Under the pieces are notes generated by a model. The model was given only the letters and a program-made list of their open reading frames with translations. It searched no databases and was not told where the DNA came from. A DNA stretch of 64,000 nt, taken from Paraburkholderia kururiensis JCM 10599 = LMG 19447. Lineage in GTDB: Bacteria; Pseudomonadota; Gammaproteobacteria; Burkholderiales; Burkholderiaceae. Position 1 is the first letter of the stretch. Every line of letters begins with the position of its first letter. The stretch spans positions 25,066 through 89,065 of the forward strand of contig NZ_RJZE01000031.1 of assembly GCF_003986935.1 (NCBI RefSeq), written 5' to 3'. Made by a program: the position numbers and the translations under genes. Positions 9,173 to 18,323 of the stretch are shown piece by piece.

Positions 9173-10270
9173 ATGAAAACCATCCGCATCGGCATTTCGG
9201 GTTGGCGCTATGCGCCCTGGCGCGGCGTGTTCTATCCGCCCGGGCTGCGGCAGGCGCAGGAACTGCACTACGCCGCGCAGGCGTTGCCCACCATCGAGAT
9301 CAACGGGTCGTTCTACAGCCTCATGCGCCCGTCCGATTACGCCGGGTTCTACGAGCAGACGCCGCCCGGCTTCGTCTTCGCCGTCAAGGCGCCGCGCTTC
9401 TTGACGCATCGGTTGCGCCTCAAGAACATCGAAGCCGCGTTTGGCAACTTCCTCGCATCGGGCGTCTTCGAACTCAAGGAAAAACTCGGCGTCTTGCTCT
9501 GGCAGTTTCCGGGCTCGTTTCGGTTCGACGCCGAGCGCTTCGAGCACTTCTTCGCCCTGCTGCCGCGCGACACGCAAACGGCGCTCGACTTCGCACGCGA
9601 GCATCACGACGAGCGCGTCGCCGGCCGCTCGACTCTGGCTATCGACCGCAAGCGGCCGCTGCGCCACGCCATCGAGATCCGGCACGAAAGCTTCCTCTGC
9701 GAAGCCTTCGTCGATCTGCTGCGCCGCCATCGCATCGCACTCGTGTTCGCGCATTCCGCCGGCAAGTGGCCCTATGCCGAAGACGTGACGAGCGACTTCG
9801 TCTATCTGCGGCTACATGGCAGCGAGCAGATGTACCACGGCGCCTATCCCGACGACGCCCTCGCCCGTTGGGCCGAACGGATCGCGGCCTGGCATGCGGG
9901 CGCGGAGCCCGCGGACGCCCGGCGCATCGGACGCCCGGCACCGAAGCCGCGCGGCCAACGCGATGTCTTCTGCTATTTCGACAACGACGTGAAGGTGCGC
10001 GCACCGTTCGACGCGCGCCGCCTGATGACCCGCCTCGGGCTCGATGCGCACCTCCCGCCCCTGCCCGAATACGAAGGCAAAGCACCCCGCACGGGCAGCC
10101 GCCCGCCATCGCCGGCAAGCGACCGGGAAGGCAGACCGGAAAGCAGCCCAAAAAGCCGGTCCAAAGACGGGCCCAGAAAGCGCCCCGGCCACTCGCCGCG
10201 CGAATTGACTAAACGATCGCTTATGCATCGCCCGAAAAAACGCTGCAAGTCTGTTGCACGCTTCGCGTAA
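9173..10270 (+). CDS. DUF72 domain protein with a basic C-terminal tail
   Basis: The 365-residue protein starts at ATG behind AAGGGGGA. It shows the DUF72 pattern of a TIM-barrel-like fold: IRIGISGWRYAPWRGVFYPPGL at the start (quoted in part), EINGSFYSLMRP, FVFAVKAPRFLTH, LGVLLWQFPGSF, AIEIRHESF and the late DVFCYFDNDVKVRAPFDA. The family has no agreed function. The last 65 or so residues after the domain are Pro/Ser/Arg/Lys-rich and disordered-looking, ending in several Arg/Lys clusters. Such a tail could bind nucleic acid or be a read-through of a shifted end; the sequence alone does not decide. Confidence 0.85.
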   Translation: MKTIRIGISGWRYAPWRGVFYPPGLRQAQELHYAAQALPTIEINGSFYSLMRPSDYAGFYEQTPPGFVFAVKAPRFLTHRLRLKNIEAAFGNFLASGVFELKEKLGVLLWQFPGSFRFDAERFEHFFALLPRDTQTALDFAREHHDERVAGRSTLAIDRKRPLRHAIEIRHESFLCEAFVDLLRRHRIALVFAHSAGKWPYAEDVTSDFVYLRLHGSEQMYHGAYPDDALARWAERIAAWHAGAEPADARRIGRPAPKPRGQRDVFCYFDNDVKVRAPFDARRLMTRLGLDAHLPPLPEYEGKAPRTGSRPPSPASDREGRPESSPKSRSKDGPRKRPGHSPRELTKRSLMHRPKKRCKSVARFA

Positions 10271-10413
10271 ACCCCCGTGAGTCGCCGTCCCCCGCCTTGC
10301 CGTAATAACGCGTAGATGCTGGCCGGCCGCGGAATGGAACATCGCGCCGATGCCTCGCGCGCCACTCGAGCCGCGTGCCTGGCAGCCTTTATAAAAGCGT
10401 GACCGAGGTGACT

Positions 10414-11580
10414 GTGATCCGACTCTCCAATTTCCGTCTCACGACGCGTATTTCCGCAGGCTTCGCCGCAATGATCCTGCTCGTGCTCTGCGCGAGCGGC
10501 GCCGCGCTATGGGCGGTGCAACTCGCCAGCTCGGAGCACGCTGCGGGCGGCGCCGACGGCACCGCCACAAGCACAGCGGCGAGCGCGCTCGTGCCGGTGG
10601 TGATCGTGTCGTCGGGGCTGGCGGTCGCGGTAGGCGTGATGCTGGGCTGGGGCATCCGGCGCGCCATCAAGACGCCGGTCGAGGGCGTGGTCGCTACCGT
10701 GGGCCGCATTGCGGGCGGCGATCTGGCGACGAAGATCGAATCGGCCGGTCGCGACGAAATCGCGTGGCTCAACTACGAACTCAACATGATGCGCAAGAAG
10801 CTCCAGTCGACCATCGCCGAAGTCCGACAGTCCGCGGAAACGGTGGCGCAGGCCTCGTGCGAGATCGCCGCCGGCAACAACGACTTGAGCACGCGCACCG
10901 AACAGCAGGCACTGAGCCTGCAGCGCACCGCGCACTCCATCGCCGCGCTTACGGACGCCGTGAAGAACAACGCCGAGCACGCCGCGCAGGCCAACGAACT
11001 GGTCGCCTCCGCGAGCGAAGTGGCTACCGAAGGCGGGCGCACGATGAGCGAAGTCGTCGCGACGATGGGCGAGATCAACACGAGCGCGACGAAGATCGGC
11101 GACATCATCAGCGTGATCGACAGCATCGCGTTCCAGACCAACATCCTCGCGCTCAACGCCGCGGTGGAAGCCGCCCGCGCCGGCGAGCAGGGCCGCGGCT
11201 TCGCTGTGGTCGCAACCGAGGTGCGCGCGCTCGCGCAGCGCAGCGCCACGGCGGCCAAGGAGATCAACGAGCTCATCAGCCGCTCCGTGGAGCGCATCGA
11301 AACGGGTGTGCGGCTCGTGGACGTGGCCGGCCGCACCATGGAAGAGATCGTGAAGAGCGTGAAGCAGGCCGAGCAGATCATGGGCGAGATCAGCACGGCC
11401 ACGACCGCGCAGCGCACCGGCATCGAGCAGATTCACACGGAGATCGCGCAGATCGATAACGCCACGCAGCAGAACGCGGCGCTCGTCGAGCAGGCGTCGG
11501 CGGCGGCCGGGTCGCTGCAGGAACAGTCGCAAACGCTGGCCGAAGCCGTGAAGATCTTCCAGGTGAAGAAAGCCGGTTAA
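10414..11580 (+). CDS. Methyl-accepting chemotaxis protein with a very short periplasmic part
   Basis: The 388-residue receptor has an N-terminal membrane helix, a periplasmic loop of only about 25 Ser/Thr/Ala-rich residues, a second helix, a HAMP-like linker and a full cytoplasmic signalling domain. The hairpin tip that contacts CheA/CheW is clear (ISVIDSIAFQTNILALNAAV, then EQGRGFAVVATEVRALAQRS). The near absence of a sensing domain suggests it reports on membrane state, an internal signal or a partner protein. I chose GTG 10414 because GAGG sits 5 bases upstream; an upstream GTG at 10375 is possible. No chemotaxis partners are adjacent. Confidence 0.88.
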   Translation: MIRLSNFRLTTRISAGFAAMILLVLCASGAALWAVQLASSEHAAGGADGTATSTAASALVPVVIVSSGLAVAVGVMLGWGIRRAIKTPVEGVVATVGRIAGGDLATKIESAGRDEIAWLNYELNMMRKKLQSTIAEVRQSAETVAQASCEIAAGNNDLSTRTEQQALSLQRTAHSIAALTDAVKNNAEHAAQANELVASASEVATEGGRTMSEVVATMGEINTSATKIGDIISVIDSIAFQTNILALNAAVEAARAGEQGRGFAVVATEVRALAQRSATAAKEINELISRSVERIETGVRLVDVAGRTMEEIVKSVKQAEQIMGEISTATTAQRTGIEQIHTEIAQIDNATQQNAALVEQASAAAGSLQEQSQTLAEAVKIFQVKKAG

Positions 11581-11617
11581 CGCAGGCGGCCGTCCGTCTA
11601 GTCCTACCGGTTCAGGC

Positions 11618-12301
11618 CTACGTTTCGCTCCAGAGCCGCAGCAGGTTGTGATAACAGCCGACGAGGCTGCGGCGCGCCGCGTCGTCGGCGCCTGTTGCAT
11701 TGAGGCGCTGGATCGCCGTGTCCATGTCGAACAGCAGCGCGCGCTGCGTGTCGCTGCGCACGAGGCTTTGCACCCAGAAGAAACTCGCGAGCCGCGTGCC
11801 GCGCGTGACCGGCGTCACCTGATGCAGGCTCGTTGCGGGATACACCACCATGTGCCCGGCCGGCAGCTTGACCTGATGCATGCCGTAGGTGTCTTCGATC
11901 ACGAGTTCGCCGCCGTCGTATTCGTCGGGGTCGCACAGGAAGAGCGTCGCCGAAACGTCGGTGCGCAGCTTCACGCCGTTCGGCAGCACGCGCACCGCGC
12001 CGTCGACGTGACTGCCGAACGTCATCCCGCTCTCGTAGCGATTGAAGAGCGGCGGATACACCTGATTCGGCAGCGCCGCGCTGATGAAGAGCGGATTGCA
12101 CTCGATGGCGCCCACGATCACGTCGCCCAGTTCGCGCGCCACCGGCGAATGCTCGGCGATCTGCTGGTTGCGCTTCACGGGCGCGCCCTGATAGCCCGCT
12201 GTCGCGCGGCCATCCACCCACGCGTCGCCTGCGCCTTCCAGACGCTCGCGCACGTAGCGCACCTGGTCGGCGGTCAAAACATCGGGAATGGGCAGCAGCA
12301 T
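11618..12301 (-). CDS. piuC: PiuC/YbiX-type Fe(II)/2-oxoglutarate-dependent hydroxylase
   Basis: The 227-residue protein is a PKHD-type hydroxylase. The iron ligands are visible as the HxD pair in GSHVDGAV and the distal His in YPATSLHQVTPV; the 2-oxoglutarate-binding Arg is in VTRGTRLASFF. It starts MLLPIPDVL at ATG 12301 behind AAGG. PiuC-type genes typically sit next to a catecholate siderophore receptor and are iron-regulated. Here the TonB receptor gene lies directly upstream on the same strand, its stop 88 bases before this start. The physiological substrate is unknown in the family. Confidence 0.9.
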   Translation of the reverse strand: MLLPIPDVLTADQVRYVRERLEGAGDAWVDGRATAGYQGAPVKRNQQIAEHSPVARELGDVIVGAIECNPLFISAALPNQVYPPLFNRYESGMTFGSHVDGAVRVLPNGVKLRTDVSATLFLCDPDEYDGGELVIEDTYGMHQVKLPAGHMVVYPATSLHQVTPVTRGTRLASFFWVQSLVRSDTQRALLFDMDTAIQRLNATGADDAARRSLVGCYHNLLRLWSET

Positions 12302-12369
12302 GGGTGGACCTTCGATACAGATTGAATGACGCCCGCCGCATTCAGAGGCGAGCTTGAAAGCGCGTTCAA

Positions 12370-12399
12370 AACCGGCTTCAGAACCGGCTTCAGAACCGG
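12370..12399. repeat. 12-bp tandem repeat at the receptor stop codon
   Basis: AACCGGCTTCAG occurs twice in tandem (12370-12381, 12382-12393), followed by a half copy (12394-12399). The second copy contains the TGA stop of the TonB receptor (12390-12392, minus strand), so the final codons of the receptor form one end of the repeat. Confidence 0.65.
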
Positions 12400-14630
12400 T
12401 AATTCGCCGTCGCCAGCAGCGTGCGCCCAATGCCCGGCACCGACCGGCCGCCGTCCGACTGAATCAGCGCGTCGTAGTAGCGCTTGTTCGTCAGATTCAG
12501 CACGTTCAACTGCACGTCGTAGCGCTTCGTGTGATAACCCGCCATCGCGTCCCAGCGCGTATAGCCGCCCACCTCGACGAGATTCGTGTTGGCCGCATAG
12601 CGCGCGGACATGTAGGTCGGCCCGCCGCCGATCTGCCAGTGCGGCGTGATCGCATAGGTGCTCCACAGCGTCAGCGTGTTGCGCGGCGTATTGGCCGGCA
12701 CGTGGCCCTGGGTGCCGTCGCGTGCGGAGACGATGCGCGCGTCCATGTACGTGTAACCCGCGAAGATCTGCCAGCGCTCCGTGAGGCGGCCCGTCGCGCT
12801 CGCCTGGAAACCGTTCACGCGCACGTCGCCGTCGAGCGTGTATTCCGTCGACGACACCTGGGTTCGCGCGTTGCGCTTTTCCTGCTGGAACAGCGCCGAG
12901 GTCACCGAGAGGTTGCCGTTCAGCAGGTCCCACTTGCTGCCCACTTCGAACGAACGCGTCGTTTCGGGCGGCAGGTTCTGCGTGAGGTTCGTGACCGTGA
13001 GCGCTTCCAGCGACGGATTGAACGACGTGCCGTACGACGCGTAATACGACTGCCAGTCGCTCGGCTGCCAGATCACGCCGCCGCGCACGCTCGTGTAGTT
13101 GTTGGTCTGCGCGGCATACGAAGGCGCGTTGATGGTGTTCGAGATGTGCGCCTGGTAGCGGTCCCAGCGCAGCCCGCCCACCACCTTCCAGTGCTGGCCG
13201 AGCGAGACCGTGTCGTTGACGTAGGTCCCAATCGAATTCGCCGACGACGACGCGTAGTTGCCCTTCGTCGTGGTCACGCCGGCCGGATCGGACAGATAGA
13301 CCGGATCGATCAGCGACACCACGGGCAGGTTGCCGCGCGTGTAGGCCTGGTTCGAGTAAGTCTCGTGGCCCAGTTCGACGCCCGCGATCAGGTCGTGCGC
13401 AATGGGACCGGTCGTGAATTTGTACTGCGCCATCGTGTCGTTGTAGATGGCGTGGTTCTGGATCACGCGGTCATGGCTTTGCAGCTTCACGTACAACTGG
13501 CTCAGCGGAATCTGCGTGTAGTTGCCGTTCGAGAGCGCGGTGCTCGTGGCGAGCGGCCCCGTGAGCACCGCCTGCGGCGCGGTTTCGCGCGCGTCCGTCA
13601 TGGAGTGCGAAATCTGCGTGCGGTTGGTGATCGTGAAGTGGTCGTTGAAGCGGTGCTTGATGCTCGCGTTGAACGTCTGCACGTCCTGGATCGTGCGGTC
13701 CGACGTGATGCCGTAATACGTGTTGCGCGACACGGGCGCGGGATGGCCGTTGAGCGGCGGCACGCCGTAATCGGGCTGATCGTAGTTGTGCTGGATGAGC
13801 GCGGACAGCGTGATCTCGGTGGGCGTGCCGATACCGAAGCGCGCTTCGGGCGCAAAGCCGTAGTCCTTGTTGTGCATCTCGTCACGGCTCGAGCCGAGCG
13901 ACTGGCCGAACGCGTTGAGCCGGATCGCCGACGTATCCGTGAGCGGCCGGTTCACATCCACCGCGGTGCGATAGCGGTCGTCGGTGCCGATCATCGTGGA
14001 AATTTCCGCCGAGGGCGTGAGATTCGCCTTCTTCGTGACCTGGTTGATGACGCCGCCCGTGGAGCCGCGGCCGAACAGCATCGACGAAGGCCCGTACAGC
14101 ACTTCCACGGCTTCCAGGTCGAACGTGTCGCGATAGTATTGGTTGCGGTCGCGAAAGCCGTCCAGGTAGATGTCGTTTTGCGCCGTGAAGCCGCGCAGGT
14201 TCACGTTGTTGCCGATCTGCCCGCCCTCCGCGCCGCCGATCGTCACGCCCGGCGCGTTGCGCAGCGCGTCCTGAAACGACGTGGCGGCCTGAGAGTTGAG
14301 CAGCGCCTTGTTGATGACGGTAACGGTCTGAGGAATGTCCCGCAGCGACGTGGGCGTCTTCGCGCCCACGGTCGCGCGGTCGGCCTGGAAGTCGTGCTGG
14401 TCGGTGGCGCTGGACACCACGACAGCAGGCAAAGTGCCTTCGCTGGCAAGCTGGGTGCCGTCCTTCGCCTGGGCGCTGGTGGCGCTAGCGGTGCTGGTAG
14501 CGCTGCGCGTTCCGCTGGCGCCGGCAGGCGCCGCAGCCGCAGCGGATGAGGTTTGAGCGGACGCGTGCGTGGCGGCCGATGTGACGCACAGCAGTGCCAT
14601 CGCTGTGGCCAGCGGCTTCTTGTCGAACAT
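12390..14630 (-). CDS. TonB-dependent siderophore receptor (Fiu/PiuA type)
   Basis: The 746-residue outer-membrane receptor begins with a signal peptide (MFDKKPLATAMALLCV, cut after ASA), then a Ser/Ala-rich linker. The plug domain includes SLRDIPQTVTVINKALL, VNLRGFTAQNDIYLDGFRD and VEVLYGPSSMLFGRGSTGG. A 22-strand barrel follows, ending in a terminal Phe (TANYRF). It should import a ferric catecholate-like siderophore with TonB energy. ATG 14630 is preferred over a start 8 codons upstream because GGGGA precedes it. The downstream piuC gene and an upstream Fur-like box support iron control. Ligand identity is not readable. Confidence 0.92.
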   Translation of the reverse strand: MFDKKPLATAMALLCVTSAATHASAQTSSAAAAAPAGASGTRSATSTASATSAQAKDGTQLASEGTLPAVVVSSATDQHDFQADRATVGAKTPTSLRDIPQTVTVINKALLNSQAATSFQDALRNAPGVTIGGAEGGQIGNNVNLRGFTAQNDIYLDGFRDRNQYYRDTFDLEAVEVLYGPSSMLFGRGSTGGVINQVTKKANLTPSAEISTMIGTDDRYRTAVDVNRPLTDTSAIRLNAFGQSLGSSRDEMHNKDYGFAPEARFGIGTPTEITLSALIQHNYDQPDYGVPPLNGHPAPVSRNTYYGITSDRTIQDVQTFNASIKHRFNDHFTITNRTQISHSMTDARETAPQAVLTGPLATSTALSNGNYTQIPLSQLYVKLQSHDRVIQNHAIYNDTMAQYKFTTGPIAHDLIAGVELGHETYSNQAYTRGNLPVVSLIDPVYLSDPAGVTTTKGNYASSSANSIGTYVNDTVSLGQHWKVVGGLRWDRYQAHISNTINAPSYAAQTNNYTSVRGGVIWQPSDWQSYYASYGTSFNPSLEALTVTNLTQNLPPETTRSFEVGSKWDLLNGNLSVTSALFQQEKRNARTQVSSTEYTLDGDVRVNGFQASATGRLTERWQIFAGYTYMDARIVSARDGTQGHVPANTPRNTLTLWSTYAITPHWQIGGGPTYMSARYAANTNLVEVGGYTRWDAMAGYHTKRYDVQLNVLNLTNKRYYDALIQSDGGRSVPGIGRTLLATANYRF

Positions 14631-14802
14631 GGAATCCCCGTCGAAGATGAACACGCGCCAACCGGTCGAACGAAACCGGGGGCGGCGCGATGCTGGCTGG
14701 CGGGGCGACCTTTACGCGCGGAGCGAAGGTGCGAGGCTGGCTACGATTAGTTTTGCGTTGCGATCATCGGACGATGCGCGGCATGTCGCCACGCATCCAG
14801 AT

Positions 14803-14821
14803 GCGAATCGTTATCATTACA
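14803..14821 (-). promoter_or_regulatory. Fur-box-like site upstream of the siderophore receptor
   Basis: Read on the minus strand the core is AATGATAACGATT, close to the GATAATGATAATCATTATC consensus. It lies about 175 bases upstream of the receptor start in an AT-richer patch of an otherwise GC-rich spacer. The rest of 14631-14986 shows no gene. Iron repression of the receptor and piuC is the expected consequence. Confidence 0.6.
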
Positions 14822-14986
14822 CGCGTTTCAAAATCTTTCAAGCCTTCGGCTGGCGCTCGGTGAAAACGAGGCCACGGCGGAACGGCGGCAATGCCCCTTC
14901 ACGGCGTCGAGTCTTCGAGCCTTCACGGATTCAAGCCTTCAAGCCGATCTTCAGCAAATCCCGCCGGCAACCCGCACGCAGCCCGC

Positions 14987-15355
14987 CTACCGTGCCGCGT
15001 CGCGCGTAGTCTGCTGCACGGGCGGCAGCGCGGAAAGCGAGGACGAGCAGGCCTGCAGCGCCGCCATCGCTTTTCGCGCGACGGCCAGCGTTTCCTGGCA
15101 CACGAGCGGGCGCACCGAGTGCGGACAGCCGCCGTTCGCATCGATTCGAGCCAGCGCGTCGCGCACTTTGCCGAGTGCCGCCTCGGGCGAACCGGCGTCC
15201 TTGACGAGGTGGGCAATGTCGAATGCGCTGCCCGAAGGCAGTTCGACGTAAGCGGGACATGCCGATTTGGCGAAGGCGTCCGTCACCGGCATGGCAACGA
15301 GGAAAACGGCCGCGCACCAGACTGGAACGCGCGACCCGTCGGGAATGTCTTGCAT
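14987..15355 (-). CDS. Small exported protein of unknown function
   Basis: The 122-residue protein starts MQDIPDGSRVPVWCAAVFLV at ATG 15355 with GGGAG upstream. A signal peptide is likely, cut after DAFA. The mature part has several Cys (SACPAY, GGCPHS, LVCQE, LQACSS) that could form disulfides, and Ala-rich helices. I recognise no family. It stands alone between the receptor gene and the DsbA-family gene, both on the same strand but separated by more than 300 bases. A perfect 25-bp palindrome lies about 240 bases upstream of its start. Confidence 0.6.
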   Translation of the reverse strand: MQDIPDGSRVPVWCAAVFLVAMPVTDAFAKSACPAYVELPSGSAFDIAHLVKDAGSPEAALGKVRDALARIDANGGCPHSVRPLVCQETLAVARKAMAALQACSSSLSALPPVQQTTRDAAR

Positions 15356-15590
15356 GATTCGCCGCTCCCGTCCGTGATGCCCGGCCCGACGGGCCGGCGC
15401 ACGCGCCGCAGAGGCCGGCGGCGCAAACCCTGGCGGCCAGCGGCAAGGCCTGACCGCAGCCCACTGCGCTCCGGCGAAGGGTCCACGCCGAAGCGAGCCA
15501 TGCTCAATGCATTCTAAGAGACCGTGCCGACAATTCAACGTCGCGACGGACGCTTTGTGCGGTGACGCACTTGGCAGAGCACTTTGCAGT

Positions 15591-15615
15591 GCGTTTGCAG
15601 ACGGTCTGCAAACGC
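15591..15615. promoter_or_regulatory. Perfect 25-bp palindrome, operator or hairpin
   Basis: GCGTTTGCAGAC, a central G, then GTCTGCAAACGC form a flawless inverted repeat. A second, shorter one, GCACT-TTGC-AGTGC, ends within it (15579-15592). The site lies in the 377-base spacer 15356-15732, which contains no gene. It could be an operator for the small exported-protein gene, or, as RNA, an 11-bp stem with a 3-base loop ending the DsbA-family transcript. No T-run follows. Confidence 0.55.
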
Positions 15616-15732
15616 TTTGAAGACATCTCGCGCCGTGCTCGCCACATGGGCGCAAGAGCCGCATTTGTCGTACCCGACAGAGCACGCAGAGCGCTGGAGA
15701 CCCGCCGCAGATCACGGCCGCTCACAACCCCA

Positions 15733-16380
15733 TCAAGCCTGCGCCTCCGCCAGCACCTGCCGCACCACCTGCTCGAACGCTTCCACGGGCTGCCCGCCTG
15801 TCACGAGATAGCGGCCGTTGAAAATGATGGACGGCACCGACTGAATGCCCATCGACTGGTACTGCGCTTCTTCCGCGCGCACCTCGTCGGCGTAGGCGCC
15901 GCTTTGCAGCACCTGGCGCGCCGCGTCGGCGTCGAGCCCTACCGATCGCGCCGCCTCCACCAGCACTTCGTGATCGCTCGGGTCTTTGCCTTCGCCGTGA
16001 TAGGCGCGCAGCAGCGCGAGCTTGAGCGGCAATTGCTTACCTTCGATGCCGGCCCAGTGCAACAGCCGGTGCCCGTCGAAGGTGTTGTAGACGCGCGTGC
16101 GCGGACCGAAGGTGAAGCCCACGCTCTCGCCGCGCTCGCCGATCATCGTCTGGGTCTCGGCGATCTGCTCGGGCGTACGGCCATATTTCTTGCCGAGATA
16201 GTCCACAATGGCCTCGCCGCCCGGGCCCATCTGCGGATTCAGTTCGAAGGGATGCATCACGACCTGCGCGTCCACCTCGTTGCCAAGGCGTGCGTGCGCA
16301 AGTTGAAGCGAAGAAAGGCCGACGGCGCACCACGGGCACGCGATATCGGAGACGAAATCGATTCTGAGCGGTTGGGTCAT
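15733..16380 (-). CDS. DsbA family oxidoreductase (FrnE-like)
   Basis: The 215-residue protein has a thioredoxin fold with helical insertion and the redox motif CPWC at residues 15-18 (DFVSDIACPWCAVG). The cis-Pro region reads GIQSVPSIIFNGRY. There is no signal peptide, so it is cytoplasmic, as for FrnE and HCCA-isomerase-like members. It probably handles thiol or disulfide exchange; the partner is unknown. ATG 16380 (MTQPLRIDF) is chosen because homology begins there; an upstream in-frame extension to 16482 has no matching features. It lies downstream of a chemotaxis receptor gene, separated by a hairpin. Confidence 0.87.
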   Translation of the reverse strand: MTQPLRIDFVSDIACPWCAVGLSSLQLAHARLGNEVDAQVVMHPFELNPQMGPGGEAIVDYLGKKYGRTPEQIAETQTMIGERGESVGFTFGPRTRVYNTFDGHRLLHWAGIEGKQLPLKLALLRAYHGEGKDPSDHEVLVEAARSVGLDADAARQVLQSGAYADEVRAEEAQYQSMGIQSVPSIIFNGRYLVTGGQPVEAFEQVVRQVLAEAQA

Positions 16381-16415
16381 TGCGTTCCTGAAAGCGATAG
16401 CGGTTGCGGCCGCGC

Positions 16416-16441
16416 CCTGTGCGCAGCGTGAGGCGCACAGG
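16416..16441 (-). terminator. Hairpin between the MCP gene and the DsbA-family gene
   Basis: A perfect 9-bp stem (CCTGTGCGC / GCGCACAGG) with an 8-base loop begins 49 bases past the MCP stop. There is no T-run, so termination would be incomplete or factor-dependent. Confidence 0.4.
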
Positions 16442-16490
16442 TTAACCGGAATCGCTGCAGGCCGCTGAACGCGTCCGTGCACCTATGCGC

Positions 16491-18056
16491 TCACGCCATC
16501 GCCTCGTCCCGCACGTTGAACTGCGCGACGGCCTCATAGAGCCGCGCGCTCTGCGCTTCCAGCGAGAGCGCCGCCGCCGATGCTTCCTCCACGAGCGCCG
16601 CGTTGCGCTGCATCGTCTGCTCCATCTGCGTCACGGTGGCGTTCACCTGCTCGATGCCGGCGGACTGTTCGTCGGAGGCGAGGCTGATCTCGTTCATGAT
16701 CGTGTTCACGCGCGCCACCGCATCGACGAGCGCGCTCATGGTCGAACCCGCCTGTGTGACGAGCTTGCTGCCGTCCTCCACCCGCTGCGTCGAGTCGCCG
16801 ATCAGTTCCTTGATCTCCTTGGCCGCCGATGCACAGCGCTGCGCGAGCCCGCGCACTTCGGCCGCGACCACGGCGAAGCCCCGGCCCTGCTCGCCCGCGC
16901 GCGCCGCCTCCACCGCGGCGTTGAGCGCGAGGATGTTGGTCTGGAACGCGATGCTTTCGATCACGCTCACGATGCCCGCGATCTTCGACGCGCTCTCCGA
17001 AATCGAGCCCATCGTCGATACGGCGCGCTGCATGGCATCGCCGCCGCGCGAGGCGAGATCTGCGGCGCCCGCGGCATGGCTGCGCGCGTCGCGCGCGTTG
17101 TCGGCGTTCTGGCGCACCGCCGCCGTCAGTTGCTCGACGCTCGCGGCCGCTTGCTGGAGCGAAACCGCCTGCTGTTCCGTGCGAGCGGAAAGGTCGACGT
17201 TGCCGCTCGCAATCGCGCGCACGTCGCCCACGATGGTGTGTGCGCTCGTGCGCACCTGCAGCACCGTCTTCGCGAGCCCCGTCTGCATCTGCTTGAGCGC
17301 GTCGAGCAGATACGCCATCTCGTTTCGGCGCGTCGCCACCACGTGAGCGGTGAGATCGCCCTGCGCGATCTTCTGGAAGTGATCCACCGCGAGATGAATG
17401 GGCCCCACCACCGCCTTTGCGAGCGCGCGCTGCGCCACCACGCCGATCACGAGCGCGAAGAGCGCCACGGCCGCCATGCCGCCCACAAGCTTGCGCAGGC
17501 GCGCATCCGCCGCTTCGTAGCGGGCTTTTTCGCGCGCCACCTGGAAGTCTTCGAGCGCGCCGATGGCCTGCTGGTAGGACGCGAAAAGCGCGGGCGGCAT
17601 CTCGCGCTGGGTCTGGAGAAAATTGAACGTGTCGTCCTGATCGAGCTGCGCGAGCGCCTTCGTGACCACCTGATCGAGCAGCGCCTGGCGGTGTTGCTGC
17701 AGCGTGGCGACGAGCGCCTGTTCCGCCGCGTCGGCCGCATGCAGGCGTGTGTAGGCGTCGAGTTCCGCATTGCTTTGCGCGAGCAGTTCATGCAGCCGCG
17801 CAATCGCCTCTTTCGCCGGCTGCCCCGCGCTCAGCATCTGCCCCACGTCGCCCAGCGCGCCGCGCAGCACGAGCATGCGTTCGGAACTGGTTTTCAGATG
17901 CAGCAGCGCGGCCGTATCGTCGCGATACATGGCTTCGAGCGAGGCGTTGCCCGCATAGAGCCCGGCGATGCAGGCGCCCACGACGAGCATGAGCAGGACG
18001 GTATAGCCGCCGATGGTCGCGGCCAGCCCGCCGCGGATGGTGAGTTGTTTTCGCAT
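16491..18056 (-). CDS. Methyl-accepting chemotaxis protein with a helical periplasmic sensor
   Basis: The 521-residue receptor has an N-terminal helix (about 10-30), a periplasmic domain of about 160 residues that looks like a four-helix bundle (Gln/Asp/Leu-rich), a second membrane helix near 190-210, a HAMP domain (VVGPIHLAVDHFQKIAQGDL) and the signalling hairpin with tip VIESIAFQTNILALNAAVEA. The C-terminal residues do not show the NWETF-type CheR tether of Tar/Tsr. The ligand is unknown. It is monocistronic. I found no sigma-28 promoter in the 267-base gene-free region upstream (18057-18323). Confidence 0.9.
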   Translation of the reverse strand: MRKQLTIRGGLAATIGGYTVLLMLVVGACIAGLYAGNASLEAMYRDDTAALLHLKTSSERMLVLRGALGDVGQMLSAGQPAKEAIARLHELLAQSNAELDAYTRLHAADAAEQALVATLQQHRQALLDQVVTKALAQLDQDDTFNFLQTQREMPPALFASYQQAIGALEDFQVAREKARYEAADARLRKLVGGMAAVALFALVIGVVAQRALAKAVVGPIHLAVDHFQKIAQGDLTAHVVATRRNEMAYLLDALKQMQTGLAKTVLQVRTSAHTIVGDVRAIASGNVDLSARTEQQAVSLQQAAASVEQLTAAVRQNADNARDARSHAAGAADLASRGGDAMQRAVSTMGSISESASKIAGIVSVIESIAFQTNILALNAAVEAARAGEQGRGFAVVAAEVRGLAQRCASAAKEIKELIGDSTQRVEDGSKLVTQAGSTMSALVDAVARVNTIMNEISLASDEQSAGIEQVNATVTQMEQTMQRNAALVEEASAAALSLEAQSARLYEAVAQFNVRDEAMA

Positions 18057-18323
18057 GACGTGCCCTGAGGCGCCAGCCGGCGCATGCCGGCTGGGCGCGG
18101 GATACCCCGGTTCGGATGAACGAGCTGCGTGTGGCGCCCGGCAATCGAACGAGGAATCGAACGCGTGTCGAACGATTGATCGCGGGGCCCAATCGGGATG
18201 ACGTCAGAACACGTCAGGAAATTTTGCGCGCATCCGACATGGATATGACGAATTGCGCCAGCGGCGCACGGGCTGGGCTCAGTCAGATGCGTCGGCGAGA
18301 TGCGTTGGCGCCCTGCCCAACCT

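Noticed and set aside
10271..10413. Possible sigma-28 promoter before the first chemotaxis receptor
   Set aside because: A GCCGTAATAA resembles the -10, but no TAAA-type -35 lies at the right distance.
12354..14549. Long plus-strand frame opposite the TonB receptor
   Set aside because: It has Arg/Val/His-rich composition and no motifs; the receptor on the minus strand is unambiguous.
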